NCBI GenBank assembly: GCA_001298575.1
Contig: LJCV01000304.1
Span: 1 to 40,587, forward strand
Direction of reading: 5' to 3'
Origin: Actinobacteria bacterium OK074
GTDB lineage: Bacteria > Actinomycetota > Actinomycetes > Streptomycetales > Streptomycetaceae
DNA length: 40,587 nt
Position numbers and translations under genes: made by a program. This document shows positions 1 to 8,978 of the stretch, one piece after another. The notes under the pieces were generated by a model. That model was not told where the DNA came from, did no database searches, and saw only the letters and a program-made list of their open reading frames with translations. How positions within the stretch are numbered: position 1 is the stretch's first letter; each line of letters begins with the position of its first letter.

Positions 1-1791
1 CACGACACGCTGGTACGGGACCCCGGCCTCGCCCCCGCCGACGGGCTCGGCACGACCGCACTGGGCCGACGACACTTGCGCCACCGCTTGGTCGTTACGG
101 CACCGGCCGCCGAACTCGCGGACGCGCTGGGGGCGTTCGTGGCGGGAAGAACCGCCCCGTTCCACACCCGCGAGGTGGACCCCCGCCAACTCCCCACCCC
201 CGCCTTCCTCTTCAGCGGCCAGGGCACCGGCCACCACCCCGCGACGACCGCCGCACTCGCCGCCCGCTTCCCGGTCGTGGCCGAGGTACTGCGGGAGTGC
301 GCGGAGGCGTACCAACAGGAGACCGGCGGCGCGTCGCCGTTCCGGCAGGAGACCGACGACGTATCGCCGTTCCTCGACCGGCTCCTCCACGGCAGCGACC
401 CCGCGCACGGGGACACCGCGTTCGCGCAGCCCGCACTGTTCGCCCTCCAGGTCGCCCAGGCCCGGCTGTGGCGGGAGTTGGGGGTGGTTCCGGCCACCGT
501 GGCCGGGCACAGCGTCGGCGAGTACGCGGCCCTGTGCACGGCGGGCGCGTTCACCGTGACGGACGGGGTGCGGCTGCTGTGCCGCCGGGGCCGCCTCATG
601 CAGCGGACGGCACCGGGGGCGATGCTCGCGGTGTTCGCCCCGGAGCCACTGATCGGCCAACTCCTCGCCGACGTCGACGGGTTGGAGCTGGCCGTGCGCA
701 ACGGCCCCGAGCACCACGTGGTCGCGGGCCCGCCCGAAGCCGTGGCGAACGCCCAGGCCCGGCTGGCAGAGCAAGGCGTACGCGGCGAACCGCTCCCGGT
801 GGACCGCGCCTTCCACACGGCCCTGCTCGACCCGATGCTCGACGAGTTGGGCGCGGCCACGGCGGACATCCAACTCCTCCCGATCGAGACCGAGTTCATC
901 AGCGGCCTGGACGGAACGGCACACCGCCCCGGCTGGCGCCCCACCCCGGACTACCTGCTCCAACAGGCACGCCGAACCGCCGACTTCCACGCCGTCCTGC
1001 GCACCCTCACCCCCGCGCACGTCCTGCTCGAACTGGGCCCCGGCGCCACCCTGACCGGCCTGGTCCGCCACGCCCTGCCCGACACCCCGTGCGTCCCAAC
1101 CACGGCTCCGGGTAAGGGCGTCGACCATCTCGGCACCCTCTGGACGGCGGTGGCCCGACTGCACTGCGCCGGCGTCGACCTCAACTGGACGGCGCTGCTG
1201 GACGGTTGCGCGGGACGCCGCATCCCGCTGCCGACGTATCCGTTCCAACGCCGCTCGCACTGGGTGGGGCCGCCCCCCGTGCCCGGCGACGGCCCGTCGT
1301 CCACCATCCACACCGACCGGGAGGCCCACGTGACCGAACACGCCGTACTGGAACGGGTGCTCGACCTCACCGCACAGCACCTCGGCCACGACCGGTCCGC
1401 GCTGCGGGCCACCGAGACCTACCTGGGCCTCGGCGCCGACTCCCTCCAACTCATCGGCATGCTCCGCCAGTTGGAGGGCGAGTTCGGGGTACGGATCGCG
1501 GTGCGGGAGCTGCTGGAGGACGCCGGTTCCCCGGAGCTGACGGCCCGCCTGATAGCCAAGCGGGCGGAACAGCCGCGCACGCCGACGACCACCGCACCCA
1601 AGGCAGCGGCGGCCCCAACTCCCCCGCTACCGACCATCGAAGACGCCCGCGAGGACACAACGCCCTACGCCACCCGCGCCGAAGTGGCCGAACTCCGGCG
1701 CCAGATAGACCTCCTGGCCGAAACCCAGGCCGCCCTCATCACCCAGCTCTCCACCGCCGTCGCCCTCCTCAACGCCGAGCGGTCCCGATGA
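1..1791 (+). CDS. Type I polyketide synthase, C-terminal part (AT-ACP-docking helix), 5' end outside window
   Basis: The reading frame is open from base 1, so the gene starts upstream; 596 residues are visible. In order they are the KS-AT linker, an acyltransferase domain (FSGQG near nt 208-222, active-site GHSVG with Ser at nt 511-513, AFH motif with His at nt 814-816), the post-AT linker ending in YPFQRRSHW, an ACP with LGADSL (phosphopantetheine Ser at nt 1441-1443), and a C-terminal amphipathic helix (nt about 1681-1788) that looks like a docking element. AFH in place of YASH suggests malonyl-CoA specificity. No KR, DH or ER lies between AT and ACP, so the module should deliver a beta-ketoacyl-ACP, the substrate expected by the aminotransferase encoded next. 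The stop overlaps the next ATG (ATGA, 1788-1791), indicating translational coupling. The KS and any loading module must be upstream. Confidence 0.93.
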   Translation, partial: HDTLVRDPGLAPADGLGTTALGRRHLRHRLVVTAPAAELADALGAFVAGRTAPFHTREVDPRQLPTPAFLFSGQGTGHHPATTAALAARFPVVAEVLRECAEAYQQETGGASPFRQETDDVSPFLDRLLHGSDPAHGDTAFAQPALFALQVAQARLWRELGVVPATVAGHSVGEYAALCTAGAFTVTDGVRLLCRRGRLMQRTAPGAMLAVFAPEPLIGQLLADVDGLELAVRNGPEHHVVAGPPEAVANAQARLAEQGVRGEPLPVDRAFHTALLDPMLDELGAATADIQLLPIETEFISGLDGTAHRPGWRPTPDYLLQQARRTADFHAVLRTLTPAHVLLELGPGATLTGLVRHALPDTPCVPTTAPGKGVDHLGTLWTAVARLHCAGVDLNWTALLDGCAGRRIPLPTYPFQRRSHWVGPPPVPGDGPSSTIHTDREAHVTEHAVLERVLDLTAQHLGHDRSALRATETYLGLGADSLQLIGMLRQLEGEFGVRIAVRELLEDAGSPELTARLIAKRAEQPRTPTTTAPKAAAAPTPPLPTIEDAREDTTPYATRAEVAELRRQIDLLAETQAALITQLSTAVALLNAERSR

Positions 1792-4700
1792 GCACCTCGG
1801 CGGCGGACCGCGCCGCAGAACTCTCCCGCCGCCTCACCGAGCAACTGGCCGCGGCGCAAGAGCCACCCGCGAAGGCCGCAAAGGCCGCGAAGGCCACAGA
1901 GGCCGCGGAGATCACTGCGGAGGCCACAAAGACTGCGCAGGCCGCAACGCCACCCACCATCCACGGCCCCCACGTCACCCTCCCCGAGGGCTCCGGCATG
2001 GCCGCCGACACCGCCACCGCAACCCAGCGCGCGCACGCCGCCGACCTCACCCGCAGGCTCACCGAACGCACCCGCACCAGCAAGGAGTTGGTCCAGCGCC
2101 ACCGTGCCGTGCTGGCCGACAGCCGGGCCGCCGTCGGCTTCCGCCGGTCGACCAAGGAGACGCTGTACCCGCTGTCCGCCCGCTCGGCCCGGGGCGCGCG
2201 CCTCACGGACGTGGACGGCAACGAGTACACCGACATCACCATGGGCTTCGGCGCCCTGCTCTTCGGCCACGAACCGGAGTTCGTGACCGAGGCCGTCCGC
2301 GCCCATCTCACCGACGGGGGGCTGCGGTTCGGCCCCCGTCCGGTCGAGGCTGGCGAAGTGGCGGAGAAACTGGCCGAGTTGACCGGTCTTGACCGGGTCG
2401 CGTTCGCCACCTCCGGCACCGAGGCCAACTCCGCCGCGATCCGGCTCGCCCGGGCGGCCACCGGCCGCGACCGCGTCGTCATGTTCCGCGGCTCCTACCA
2501 CGGGCACCTCGACACCGTCCTCGGCCGCCCCGGCGCACCCAACGGCCCCGCAGTCCCCGTCTCCCCCGGCATCCCGGCCAGCGCGGTGTCCGAACTGACC
2601 GTCCTCGAATACGGCAGCCAGGACGCCCTGCACACCATCGACGCGCTCGGCGACTCGATCGCCGTGGTCCTGGTCGAGCCGGTGCAGTGCCGCAACCCCG
2701 CACTCCAACCCGTGGCGTTCGTACGGCAGTTGCGCGAGCTGACCCGCCGCCACGGCATCGTCCTGCTCTTCGACGAGATGCTCACCGGACTGCGCCCCCA
2801 TCCGCGCGGCGCCCAGCACCGCTTCGGCGTCGTCCCCGACCTCGCCACCTACGGCAAGGCCCTCGGCAGCGGCTTCCCGATCGGGGCGATCGCGGGCCGC
2901 GCCGACATCATGGACGGCGTCGACGGCGGCTTCTGGCGGTACGGCGACGACAGCCGCCCCGAGGCCGAGACCACGTTCTTCGGCGGCACCTACCTGCAAC
3001 ACCCGCTGTCCATGGCGGCGGCCAACGCGGTCCTCACCCATCTGGCCACCGAGGGCCCGGCGCTCCAGGAACATCTGAACGCCCGCACGGACGCCCTCGC
3101 CGCCGACCTCAACCGCTTCTTCGCCGACGAGGAATTCCCCCTGGAACTGGCCCACTTCGGCTCCATGTTCCGCTTCACCCACCGCGCCGACATGGAACTC
3201 CTCTACCAGCACCTGCTGTTGCGCGGCATCTACGTCTGGGAGTGGCGCAGCTTCTACCTCTCCACCGCGCACACGGACGCCGACGTGGAACGCGTGACGG
3301 AGGCAGTGAAGGGCTCCCTGCGGGAGCTGCGCGAAGGCGGCTACTTCCCAACAGCCAAGCAACACAAGGCTGTTGCGGCGCCAACCCGTCGCAGCGGCAG
3401 CCTCGACTTCGGTGTGCACTTCTTCGGCGACTACCCGGACGACGTGCCCCCGCCACAGGCGTACGACCGTGTCGTCGAGACCGCCCGCTTCGCCGACGAG
3501 CACGGCTTCTCCTCCCTCTGGCTGCCCGAACGGCACTTCCACTCCTTCGGCGGCCTCTTCCCCAACCCGGCGGTACTCGCTTCGGTGTTGGCACGCGAGA
3601 CGAAGCGGGTACGGATCAACTCCGGTTCCGTGGTGCTGCCGTTGCACGATCCCGTCCGTGTCGCCGAGGAGTGGTCGATGGTCGACAACCTCTCCGGCGG
3701 CCGGGTCGGCCTGGGCTGCGCCACCGGCTGGCACGCCCGGGACTTCGCCCTGCACCCCGAACGCTTCGAGCAGCGGCGGGAGTTGGCCTTCGCCCACCTG
3801 GAGGACGTGCTCACCCTGTGGCGCGGCGGCACGCTGAGCCGGACGACCGGCGAGGGGCACCGCACCGAGGTACGGATCCATCCGCGCCCGGTGCAGGAGT
3901 CACCGCCGGTGTTCCTGGCCACCTCGGGGCGGCGGGCCTCCTACGAGGAGGCGGGCCGGCGCGGACTCGGCGTCCTCACCAACCTGATGAACCAGTCGGT
4001 GACCGAACTCGCCGACAACATCCGGCACTTCCGCAAGGCCCGGGAACAGCACGGCCTGGATCCGGAGTCGGGCCGCGTCACCGTCCTGCTGCACACCTAC
4101 CTCGCCGACGACCACGCCACGGCCCGCGCCGAGGCCCTGGAGCCGATGACCCGCTACCTCCGCTCGTCGCTCCAACTGCACGCGGCGGCAGGCGCGTTCA
4201 GCGTCGGCCCGGTGGACGCGGAGAACCTGTCCAGCGCCGACGAGCACGACTTGGAGTACCTGTTCCGGCGCGCGTACGACCGCTACTGCGACGAACGCGC
4301 CCTGATCGGCACCCCCGGCAGCTGCGGCCCCCTGGTGACCGCGCTGCACGAGGCGGGCGTCGACGAGATCGCCGCCCTCGTCGACTTCGGCATGCCGGAG
4401 GATCGGATGCGGGCGGGGCTGCACCACCTGGACACCCTGCGCCGACACCACCAACAGCCGCCCGGCGAACGCGAGTTGTCCGCCACCGACCCCCAGCGAC
4501 GCCTCTGGCTGGCCGCCCGGCTGATCGCCGACCCGGCCGCGTACAACGAGATCCAGGCCGTCCGGCTGCGCGGCCCCCTGGACGTGGCCGCGCTGCGGAC
4601 CGCCGTGGCCGGACTCGTCGAACGGCACCCCGCCCTGCGCACGGTCTTCCGGCCGGGCAGCGGCGAGGAGACGGTACGGCAGGTCGTACGGCCGTATCTG

Positions 4701-7580
4701 CCAGGCAGCGGCGCCGAGTTGGCGGTGACCGACGCACGCGGCCAGGCCCCGGACGCGGCGATCGCCGCCCTGTTCCGCGAGGAGAGCACGCGGCCGTACG
4801 ACCTGGCGGACGGCCCGCTGTTCCGCCCCCGGCTGCTGCGGCTGGCGGCCGAGGACCACGTCCTCGCCCTCGGCCTGCACCACATCGTCACGGACGCCCA
4901 CTCCGCCGGACTGCTCGCGAACGACCTCGAAGAGCTGTACCGGGCGGGGGTCGAGGGGCGCCCCGCCGCGTTCGCGCACCCGGCCGGGCCGCCCCCGGAA
5001 GCCGTCCGGCCGTCGTACGACCCGGCCGATCTGGCGTGGTGGCGAAGGCAGTTGGACCCGCTGCCGCCCGCGCCAGCGCTGCCCACCGACCGGCCGCGCG
5101 GCCGTCGGGTGGCGGGGCGCGGCGGGGCCGTCGAGACCGTGTTCGGTCCGCGCCGGGAGGCGGAGGTGCGGGAGTGGGCCGGGCGGCAGGGTGTCACGCT
5201 GTTCGCCGCGCTACACACGGCCTGGCAGTTGGTGCTGCGCGAGCACTGCGGCCAGGACGAGTTCACCGTCGGCTCGACCTTCGGCACCCGCCCGCCCGGC
5301 ACCGAGCACACCGTCGGGTTCCACGTCGCCGTCCTCCCGCTCCGGGTCGTGCTCACGGACTCCACGCCGCTGCGGGACGCCGTCCGCGCCACCCGGGACG
5401 CCCTGTTCGCGGCGGCCGAGCACCAACACGTCGACCTGGACGCCCTGTTGGCCGCCGTGAACCCCGTCCCCGGGCACCCCCGCCCGCTGGTGACGGTGTC
5501 CGCGGACCTCGACACCGCCCCGCTGACCCGGCTCCAACTCCCGGACCTGACCGCCGAGTCGGTGCCCGGCGGCACGGAATCCGCCCCGCTGGAGCTGGCG
5601 TTGATGGCCGTGCGGGAGCCGGGCGGCGGGCTGCGGCTGCGGATCCGGTACGACGCCGATCTGTACGACGCCGACACCGTGCGGGGGTATCTCGCCGATG
5701 TGGAGCGGGTGTTGGGGTCCATGACCGGTGGCCGGGCGGAGGTGGCGGCGGACGTGGTGGCAGGAGTGGTGGCGGACACCGCGCGGCCGACGGCCGTCTC
5801 CGTGCGGGACAGGCTGCGCTCGGTCTGGGCCGCCGTCCTCGGCGTCACCGAAATACCCGAGGACGCCAACTTCTTCGACCTGGGCGGCAGTTCGATCTCC
5901 GCGATCCGGCTCGGCAACCGCATACGCGACGCCCTCGACGTAGAGCTGTCCCTCGCGGACTTCTTCGCCGAGCCGACACTGGACGCGTTGGAACGCCTGG
6001 TGACGGAGGCAAGGGAAGCGTCGGTACCGGTCCCGCGCGAACCGGCAACAGGACCGATGCCGCACGAACCCGCAACCGCAGCTCAAGCCGCCCCGGCCAC
6101 CGAGGCTCAGGCCACCCCGGCCATCCCGGCTGAAGCCACCCCGGCTGAGGCCGCCCCGACCACCCCAGCCGTTCTCACCCGCTCTCCCGCCGGTGACCAA
6201 CAATCCCGCATGCTCACCAGCAGCGTCGCTCAACCACGCGCCGACGTCTTCAACGTCCCCACCCGCATCCGCTTCACCGGGCGGCTGAACCCGGACGCCC
6301 TACGTACCGCGCTCGCCCAACTCGTCGCGCGGCACGAGGCGTTGCGCACCCGCTACATGAGGGACGCGGACGGCGGCTGGTGGCAGGAGGTGGTGGCCGC
6401 CCCGCCACCGCGGCTGCGCGTCGACGACTACAGCCGCCTGTCCGCCGACCTGGCCGAGGCGCGCGCCGGGCAAGTGTGCCGGACCCTGGCCACCGCCCCC
6501 TTCGACTTCGCCCAACCCTCCTTCCCCCGCACCCGGTTGCTGCGGATCACCGAGGACACCTGGGTGCTGATGTTCGTCCTGCACCACGTCTCCACCGACG
6601 CCTGGTCGCACGGCGTGCTGCTCGCCGACCTCGCCGCGCTCTACACCGCCGCCGCGTCCGGCACCCCGCCCGCGCTGCCCCAACCCTCCTCCCAGCCCGC
6701 CCAGTTCGCCCTCGCACAGCGGTTCCGCAAGGACCCGGCGGACGAACGGCGGCGCGCCGCGCACTTCGTGTCGTACCTCGACGGCGTGCGGGCCGGCCTG
6801 ACCCTGCCCACCGACCGCCCCCGGCCCGAACGGCTCAGCGGCGCGGGGGCCACGATCCGGGGCCGGGGCTCCGCCGAACTCCGTTCCCGTATCGAGGAGT
6901 TCGCGGCGACCGCGCAGGTCACCCCGTTCGCCGTGGCCGCCACCGGGCTCGGCCTGCTGCTGGCCCGGCTGTCCGGCGAGCGGGACGTCCTGCTGTCCGT
7001 GCCGTACGCCAACCGCCGCGGCACGGACACCGAGACGCTCGTCACGTACGTCTCCACGGTCGTCCCCGTGCGCGTACGCGTCCAAGAGGACGAAACCGGC
7101 GCCGAGTTGGTGGCCCGTACCGGCGCCGGAGCGCTCGCCGCCATGGCCAACGTGCTGCCCACCACGCAGGTGTTGCAGGCACTGCGCGACGCGGGCGCAC
7201 GCGAGGTCCCGGAGCGGATGCCGTACGCGCTGGCCTTCCAGAACACCGACGACGTCGACGTCGAGATCCCCGGGCTGCGGGTCGAGGTCGACGACCTCGA
7301 ACCCCCGTCCGCCCGCGCCGAGTTGACCTTCGGCCTCTCGCCGCGCCGCGATCCGGCCCTCGGCTACCGGACCTTCCTCGAATACTCGGCAGACCTGTGG
7401 GACCCGGCCTCGGCACAGCGCGTCCACGACGACTACCTATCGCTCCTCGACGCCCTGTGCACCCGCCCCGACCTGCCCGTACGTGTCCTCCTGGCGCCCC
7501 CGGACCCCCAGCGCCAGGCCGTCGAACCCCCCACGCCGGCCACCGCGCCGGCACCGATCGGAGAGGCGCACGCCGAATGA
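1788..7580 (+). CDS. Hybrid aminotransferase / luciferase-like monooxygenase / NRPS C-PCP-C protein
   Basis: This 1930-aa protein starts at the ATG overlapping the PKS stop. Residues about 100-520 are a class III PLP aminotransferase of the PKS-associated type (HGH near the PLP site, YGKALGSGFP with the Schiff-base Lys at about 357). Residues about 539-885 are a flavin luciferase-like monooxygenase of the natural-product subfamily (LDFGVHFFGDYP, LWLPERHFHSFGG). Residues about 896-1315 are a condensation domain with HHIVTDA at 1031. A PCP follows (LGGSSI, Ser about 1369), then a Pro/Ala-rich linker, then a second condensation domain with HHVSTDA at 1599. There is no adenylation or thioesterase domain. 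Expected chemistry is beta-transamination and alpha-hydroxylation of the ACP-bound beta-keto chain, then amide formation. The AMT-monooxygenase-C order is the one I know from microginin synthetases. The N-terminus carries an AAELSRRLTE-like helix twice (residues about 9-18 and 78-87). Confidence 0.93.
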   Translation: MSTSAADRAAELSRRLTEQLAAAQEPPAKAAKAAKATEAAEITAEATKTAQAATPPTIHGPHVTLPEGSGMAADTATATQRAHAADLTRRLTERTRTSKELVQRHRAVLADSRAAVGFRRSTKETLYPLSARSARGARLTDVDGNEYTDITMGFGALLFGHEPEFVTEAVRAHLTDGGLRFGPRPVEAGEVAEKLAELTGLDRVAFATSGTEANSAAIRLARAATGRDRVVMFRGSYHGHLDTVLGRPGAPNGPAVPVSPGIPASAVSELTVLEYGSQDALHTIDALGDSIAVVLVEPVQCRNPALQPVAFVRQLRELTRRHGIVLLFDEMLTGLRPHPRGAQHRFGVVPDLATYGKALGSGFPIGAIAGRADIMDGVDGGFWRYGDDSRPEAETTFFGGTYLQHPLSMAAANAVLTHLATEGPALQEHLNARTDALAADLNRFFADEEFPLELAHFGSMFRFTHRADMELLYQHLLLRGIYVWEWRSFYLSTAHTDADVERVTEAVKGSLRELREGGYFPTAKQHKAVAAPTRRSGSLDFGVHFFGDYPDDVPPPQAYDRVVETARFADEHGFSSLWLPERHFHSFGGLFPNPAVLASVLARETKRVRINSGSVVLPLHDPVRVAEEWSMVDNLSGGRVGLGCATGWHARDFALHPERFEQRRELAFAHLEDVLTLWRGGTLSRTTGEGHRTEVRIHPRPVQESPPVFLATSGRRASYEEAGRRGLGVLTNLMNQSVTELADNIRHFRKAREQHGLDPESGRVTVLLHTYLADDHATARAEALEPMTRYLRSSLQLHAAAGAFSVGPVDAENLSSADEHDLEYLFRRAYDRYCDERALIGTPGSCGPLVTALHEAGVDEIAALVDFGMPEDRMRAGLHHLDTLRRHHQQPPGERELSATDPQRRLWLAARLIADPAAYNEIQAVRLRGPLDVAALRTAVAGLVERHPALRTVFRPGSGEETVRQVVRPYLPGSGAELAVTDARGQAPDAAIAALFREESTRPYDLADGPLFRPRLLRLAAEDHVLALGLHHIVTDAHSAGLLANDLEELYRAGVEGRPAAFAHPAGPPPEAVRPSYDPADLAWWRRQLDPLPPAPALPTDRPRGRRVAGRGGAVETVFGPRREAEVREWAGRQGVTLFAALHTAWQLVLREHCGQDEFTVGSTFGTRPPGTEHTVGFHVAVLPLRVVLTDSTPLRDAVRATRDALFAAAEHQHVDLDALLAAVNPVPGHPRPLVTVSADLDTAPLTRLQLPDLTAESVPGGTESAPLELALMAVREPGGGLRLRIRYDADLYDADTVRGYLADVERVLGSMTGGRAEVAADVVAGVVADTARPTAVSVRDRLRSVWAAVLGVTEIPEDANFFDLGGSSISAIRLGNRIRDALDVELSLADFFAEPTLDALERLVTEAREASVPVPREPATGPMPHEPATAAQAAPATEAQATPAIPAEATPAEAAPTTPAVLTRSPAGDQQSRMLTSSVAQPRADVFNVPTRIRFTGRLNPDALRTALAQLVARHEALRTRYMRDADGGWWQEVVAAPPPRLRVDDYSRLSADLAEARAGQVCRTLATAPFDFAQPSFPRTRLLRITEDTWVLMFVLHHVSTDAWSHGVLLADLAALYTAAASGTPPALPQPSSQPAQFALAQRFRKDPADERRRAAHFVSYLDGVRAGLTLPTDRPRPERLSGAGATIRGRGSAELRSRIEEFAATAQVTPFAVAATGLGLLLARLSGERDVLLSVPYANRRGTDTETLVTYVSTVVPVRVRVQEDETGAELVARTGAGALAAMANVLPTTQVLQALRDAGAREVPERMPYALAFQNTDDVDVEIPGLRVEVDDLEPPSARAELTFGLSPRRDPALGYRTFLEYSADLWDPASAQRVHDDYLSLLDALCTRPDLPVRVLLAPPDPQRQAVEPPTPATAPAPIGEAHAE

Positions 7581-8962
7581 CCGACCCCGCCGACACCCTG
7601 CCCCCCGTCCCGCCCAGCACCGGCATAGCCACCGCCACCGGCACCGACCGCGGCGCCCAAGTAGCCGACCTGCTCGCCTTCTTGGCCGCCGCGACCTCGC
7701 CCTACCACGCGGTCGCCGAGGCCGCGGCCCGGCTGGAGCGGGCGGGCTTCAAGGAGTTGCGGGAGACCGAGGGGTGGTCGGAGCACACCGGCGGCCACTT
7801 CATCACCCGTGGCGGCGCCCTGCTCGCCTGGTTCGTGCCCGAGGGCGTGCCCGCGCACGCGCCGTTCCGGATCCTCGGCGCCCACACCGACTCCCCGAAC
7901 CTGCGCGTGAAACCGACCCCCGACACCGGTTCGGCGGGCTGGCGCCAGGTCGCCGTCGAAATATACGGCGGTGTCCCGCTGAACACCTGGCTCGACCGCG
8001 ACCTCGGCATCTCCGGCCGCCTCACCCTGCGCGACGGCACCACCCGGCTGGTCCAGATCGACGAACCGCTGTTGCGCGTACCGCAGTTGGCGATCCATCT
8101 GGACCGCGGGGTGAACGAGAAGCTCGCGCTCGACCCGCAGCGCCAGACCCAGCCGATCTGGTCGCTCGGCCGGCCGGAGCGGGGCGCGCTGCTGCGCCGG
8201 GTCGCCCACGCGGCCGGGCTCGGACCGGACGACGTCCTCGGCTGGGACCTGATGCTGCACGACGTGCAGAAGCCCGGACTCCTGGGCGCGGAACGGGAGT
8301 TCCTGGTCTCCGGACGGCTCGACAACCTCGTCTCCGTACACGCGGGCGTGACCGCGCTGACCTCGGCCGCCGAGGCACCCCGCGGGGGCCCGGGATCCGC
8401 AGGCACCGCGGGAGCCTCGGGAATCGCGGGGCAGATTCCGGTCCTGGCCGCCTTCGACCACGAGGAGGTCGGCAGCGGTTCCGAGACCGGCGCCCAAAGC
8501 CCGCTGCTGGAAAGGGTGTTGAGCCGGGTCGTGACCGCCAGGGGCGGCAGTGCCGAGGACTGGTCGCGGGCGCTCGCGGGCACGCTGTGTCTCTCCGCCG
8601 ACATGTCCCACGCCGTCCACCCCAACTACAGCGAACGCCACGACCCCGACAACCACCCGTTGCCGAACGGCGGTCCGGTCGTCAAGGTCAACGTCAACCA
8701 GCGCTACGCCACCGACGGCACCGGCCTCGCCGCGTTCGCCACCGCCTGCGAGCGGGCCGGGGTGCCGTGGCAGCGTTTCGTCTCCAACAACGCGATGCCG
8801 TGCGGGACTTCGATCGGGCCGATCACCGCAGCCCGGCTCGGCGTGACCACGGTCGACGTGGGCGTGCCGGGCCTGTCCATGCACTCCGCACGGGAGTTGT
8901 GCGGGGCGGACGATCCGGCGTACCTGGCACGGGCGTTGACGGAGTTCGTCCGGTACGACTGA
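7577..8962 (+). CDS. M18 family zinc aminopeptidase within the biosynthetic operon
   Basis: This 461-aa protein has no signal peptide and starts at an ATG overlapping the NRPS stop (ATGA, 7577-7580). It matches M18 dinuclear-zinc aminopeptidases over its whole length. The metal-site motifs look intact: GAHTDSPN (His about 103), SGRLDN (bridging Asp), DHEEVGS (Glu about 296-297), SADMSHAVHPNY, and the C-terminal GLSMHSARE. The family removes N-terminal residues from peptides in the cytoplasm. A short Gly/Ala-rich insert precedes DHEE. Its coupled position in a PKS/NRPS operon is unusual and suggests a pathway role: a resistant target copy, a titrating decoy, or an enzyme trimming the product. 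Family assignment is firm; the pathway role is inferred. Confidence 0.93.
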   Translation: MTDPADTLPPVPPSTGIATATGTDRGAQVADLLAFLAAATSPYHAVAEAAARLERAGFKELRETEGWSEHTGGHFITRGGALLAWFVPEGVPAHAPFRILGAHTDSPNLRVKPTPDTGSAGWRQVAVEIYGGVPLNTWLDRDLGISGRLTLRDGTTRLVQIDEPLLRVPQLAIHLDRGVNEKLALDPQRQTQPIWSLGRPERGALLRRVAHAAGLGPDDVLGWDLMLHDVQKPGLLGAEREFLVSGRLDNLVSVHAGVTALTSAAEAPRGGPGSAGTAGASGIAGQIPVLAAFDHEEVGSGSETGAQSPLLERVLSRVVTARGGSAEDWSRALAGTLCLSADMSHAVHPNYSERHDPDNHPLPNGGPVVKVNVNQRYATDGTGLAAFATACERAGVPWQRFVSNNAMPCGTSIGPITAARLGVTTVDVGVPGLSMHSARELCGADDPAYLARALTEFVRYD

Positions 8963-8978
8963 ACAGGAGAGTCCTCAC

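Noticed and set aside
1665..3881. Long minus-strand frame opposite the aminotransferase gene
   Set aside because: It is a GC-bias shadow: composition is atypical, there are no domains, and the plus-strand frame is clearly coding.
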